Shown here: positions 6,683-7,409 of the stretch, in pieces
Layout: each line of letters begins with the position of its first letter
Numbering within the stretch: position 1 is the first letter of the stretch
NCBI GenBank assembly: GCA_031271365.1
Contig: JAISVV010000127.1
Location: forward strand, 1-7,409
Reading direction: 5' to 3'
Length of the DNA: 7,409 bases
Source: Elusimicrobiota bacterium
GTDB lineage: Bacteria > Elusimicrobiota > Elusimicrobia > Elusimicrobiales > Elusimicrobiaceae
Position numbers and translations under genes: made by a program
The notes under the pieces: model-generated
What the model was told of the DNA's origin: nothing
The model's database searches: none
The model's input: only the letters and a program-made list of their open reading frames with translations

Positions 6683-6698
6683 TGTGAGCGGTTAAATT

Positions 6699-7037
6699 TT
6701 ACCCTGCCGGCCACAAAAACCTGCGCCCCGCCATAAGGTGGTAATGCAGGTGCATTACGCTTTGCCCGGCGCCTTTGCCGTTGTTGGCAACCAGCCTGAA
6801 ATCTTTTATCCCCAGCTCTTTGGCTATTTTTGCCGCCGTAAGCTGTATTTTGCCCAGCAGCAGGGCGTCTTCTTCGGCCGCTTCGCTTAAAGAGGCAATG
6901 TGTTTGACGGGTATTATAAGTATATGCGTCGGCGCCTGGGGGTTTAAATCTTTAAAGGCGGCAATGTCTTCGTCCTGGTATATCAGCCGGGCCTGCGTCC
7001 GGCCGCTTGCTATATTGCAAAAAATACAATTTTCCAT
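6699..7037 (-). CDS. HIT-family (histidine triad) nucleotide hydrolase
   Basis: This 112-residue cytoplasmic protein belongs to the Hint/HinT branch of the HIT superfamily, which hydrolyses nucleoside phosphoramidates and similar adenylated compounds. The triad HLHYHL sits at 96-101, with H98 the expected nucleophile. Other family marks are the N-terminal CIFCNIASG (Cys4, Cys7), which with H46 and the triad region can hold zinc in some members, DEDIAAFKDLNPQAPTHILIIPVKHI (23-47), and LVANNGKGAGQSVMHLH. The length is normal for the family. The start ATG 7037 has no Shine-Dalgarno; the bases before it (TACAATTATGCC on the minus strand) look more like a -10 element, so the mRNA may be leaderless. 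It is divergent from the second pilin gene and lies upstream of the ORF6N remnant. I see no strong terminator before rpsU, so readthrough into the operon is possible. Confidence 0.93.
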   Translation of the reverse strand: MENCIFCNIASGRTQARLIYQDEDIAAFKDLNPQAPTHILIIPVKHIASLSEAAEEDALLLGKIQLTAAKIAKELGIKDFRLVANNGKGAGQSVMHLHYHLMAGRRFLWPAG

Positions 7038-7074
7038 GGCATAATTGTAACATTTTTGTCATTACCTTTAGGTA

Positions 7075-7102
7075 TTGACTTTTCTTCTCATAAAGCTACA
7101 AT
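7075..7102 (+). promoter_or_regulatory. Promoter of the second pilin-like gene
   Basis: TTGACT (7075-7080, five of six) and TACAAT (7097-7102, five of six) are 16 bp apart. Transcription would start near 7109 and give a leader of about 115 nt before ATG 7224, long for a simple gene. Within the leader, GCAATTGC (7131-7138) is a small palindrome; I did not recognise a known riboswitch. The 7038-7223 gap is otherwise a divergent regulatory region without coding sequence. Confidence 0.65.
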
Positions 7103-7223
7103 AATAGTAATGGGTATGTGCGCCGGATAAGCAATTGCAATATTTGCCTGATATTTTAGCCGGTGTCGGTGCGGGTTTTTGCCGTGTGTACCTGTTGTAT
7201 CTATCGAAATAAAAGGAGGGCAG

Positions 7224-7409
7224 ATGTTTAAGCTCAAGAAAAAAGGTTCTACGCTGGCCGAAATACTAATAGTTGCAATGATAGTGTCAATCCTCTGCGC
7301 GATAGCATATCCCGTGTATACAAAATCAGTAACAAAATCCCGCGTGGCTCAAGCCGTAAACCTGGTGGAATTGGTTTACAATAAACAAGCCGTAAGCTAC
7401 GCCCGCACG
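7224..7409 (+). CDS. Second type IV pilin-like protein, N-terminal part, cut by the window edge
   Basis: The first 62 codons are present, preceded by a consensus Shine-Dalgarno AAGGAGG (7213-7219) four bases before ATG. The protein starts MFKLKKKG|STLAE: a seven-residue basic stretch after Met with Gly at -1, Glu at mature +5, and a hydrophobic helix ILIVAMIVSILCAIAY, so it is a prepilin. Position +1 is Ser where Phe or Met is usual, and the membrane helix holds a Cys. From IAYPVY onward it matches the first pilin in the window at 30 of 36 residues, and about 91 of 111 bases agree (7299-7409 against 1025-1135). The genes are thus close paralogues over the assembly helix. The ectodomain lies beyond the window, so it cannot be said whether it is also cysteine-rich. 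Confidence 0.88.
   Translation, partial: MFKLKKKGSTLAEILIVAMIVSILCAIAYPVYTKSVTKSRVAQAVNLVELVYNKQAVSYART

Overview
The window looks like chromosomal DNA from a Gram-negative-type bacterium, most plausibly a member of the Elusimicrobiota. That assignment is an inference. It rests on the N-terminal style of the two type IV pilin-like genes (short leader, G|(F/S)TLxE site, a YPVYTKS..KSRVA.AVNL helix), which recalls the enlarged pilin-like families of that phylum. The housekeeping genes (rpsU, dnaG, rpoD) are universal and do not settle it.

Layout, left to right. (1) Plus strand, 2-663: the 3' end of a phosphohexomutase gene overlaps by 4 nt (ATGA) a stand-alone CheY-like receiver gene; the pair ends at a strong intrinsic terminator (721-759). 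(2) Plus strand, 947-2377: a 476-residue pilin-like protein with a class III prepilin leader and a very cysteine-rich ectodomain (38 cysteines). It has its own 5' region and ends at a hairpin (2406-2439) that also serves the converging rpoD. (3) Minus strand, 6443 to 2483: rpsU - dnaG - rpoD, the classical macromolecular synthesis operon, with a near-consensus sigma-70 promoter in front of rpsU (TAGACA-17-TATAAT). The rpsU-dnaG gap holds a hairpin and a nested palindromic repeat element that stays open in the dnaG frame and artificially lengthens that ORF by 75 codons. (4) Minus strand, 7037 to 6527: a HIT-family hydrolase, followed by a 45-codon remnant of an ORF6N-domain (phage antirepressor-type) gene in which an N-terminal and a C-terminal piece have been joined. 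(5) Plus strand, 7224 to the edge: the start of a second pilin-like gene, paralogous to the first, with a promoter and a consensus ribosome binding site.

How the parts work together. rpsU, dnaG and rpoD link translation, replication priming and transcription initiation in one transcript. The two pilin-like genes are separate single-gene units on the opposite strand that flank this operon. They share a nearly identical N-terminal assembly helix, while the first carries a specialised, disulfide-rich, thrombospondin/EGF-like exterior. This suggests a dispersed family of surface pilins with one assembly module and interchangeable ectodomains. The pilins are the most interesting content; the repeat element in the macromolecular synthesis operon and the ORF6N remnant come next. 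No CRISPR array, rRNA, tRNA or complete insertion sequence was seen.
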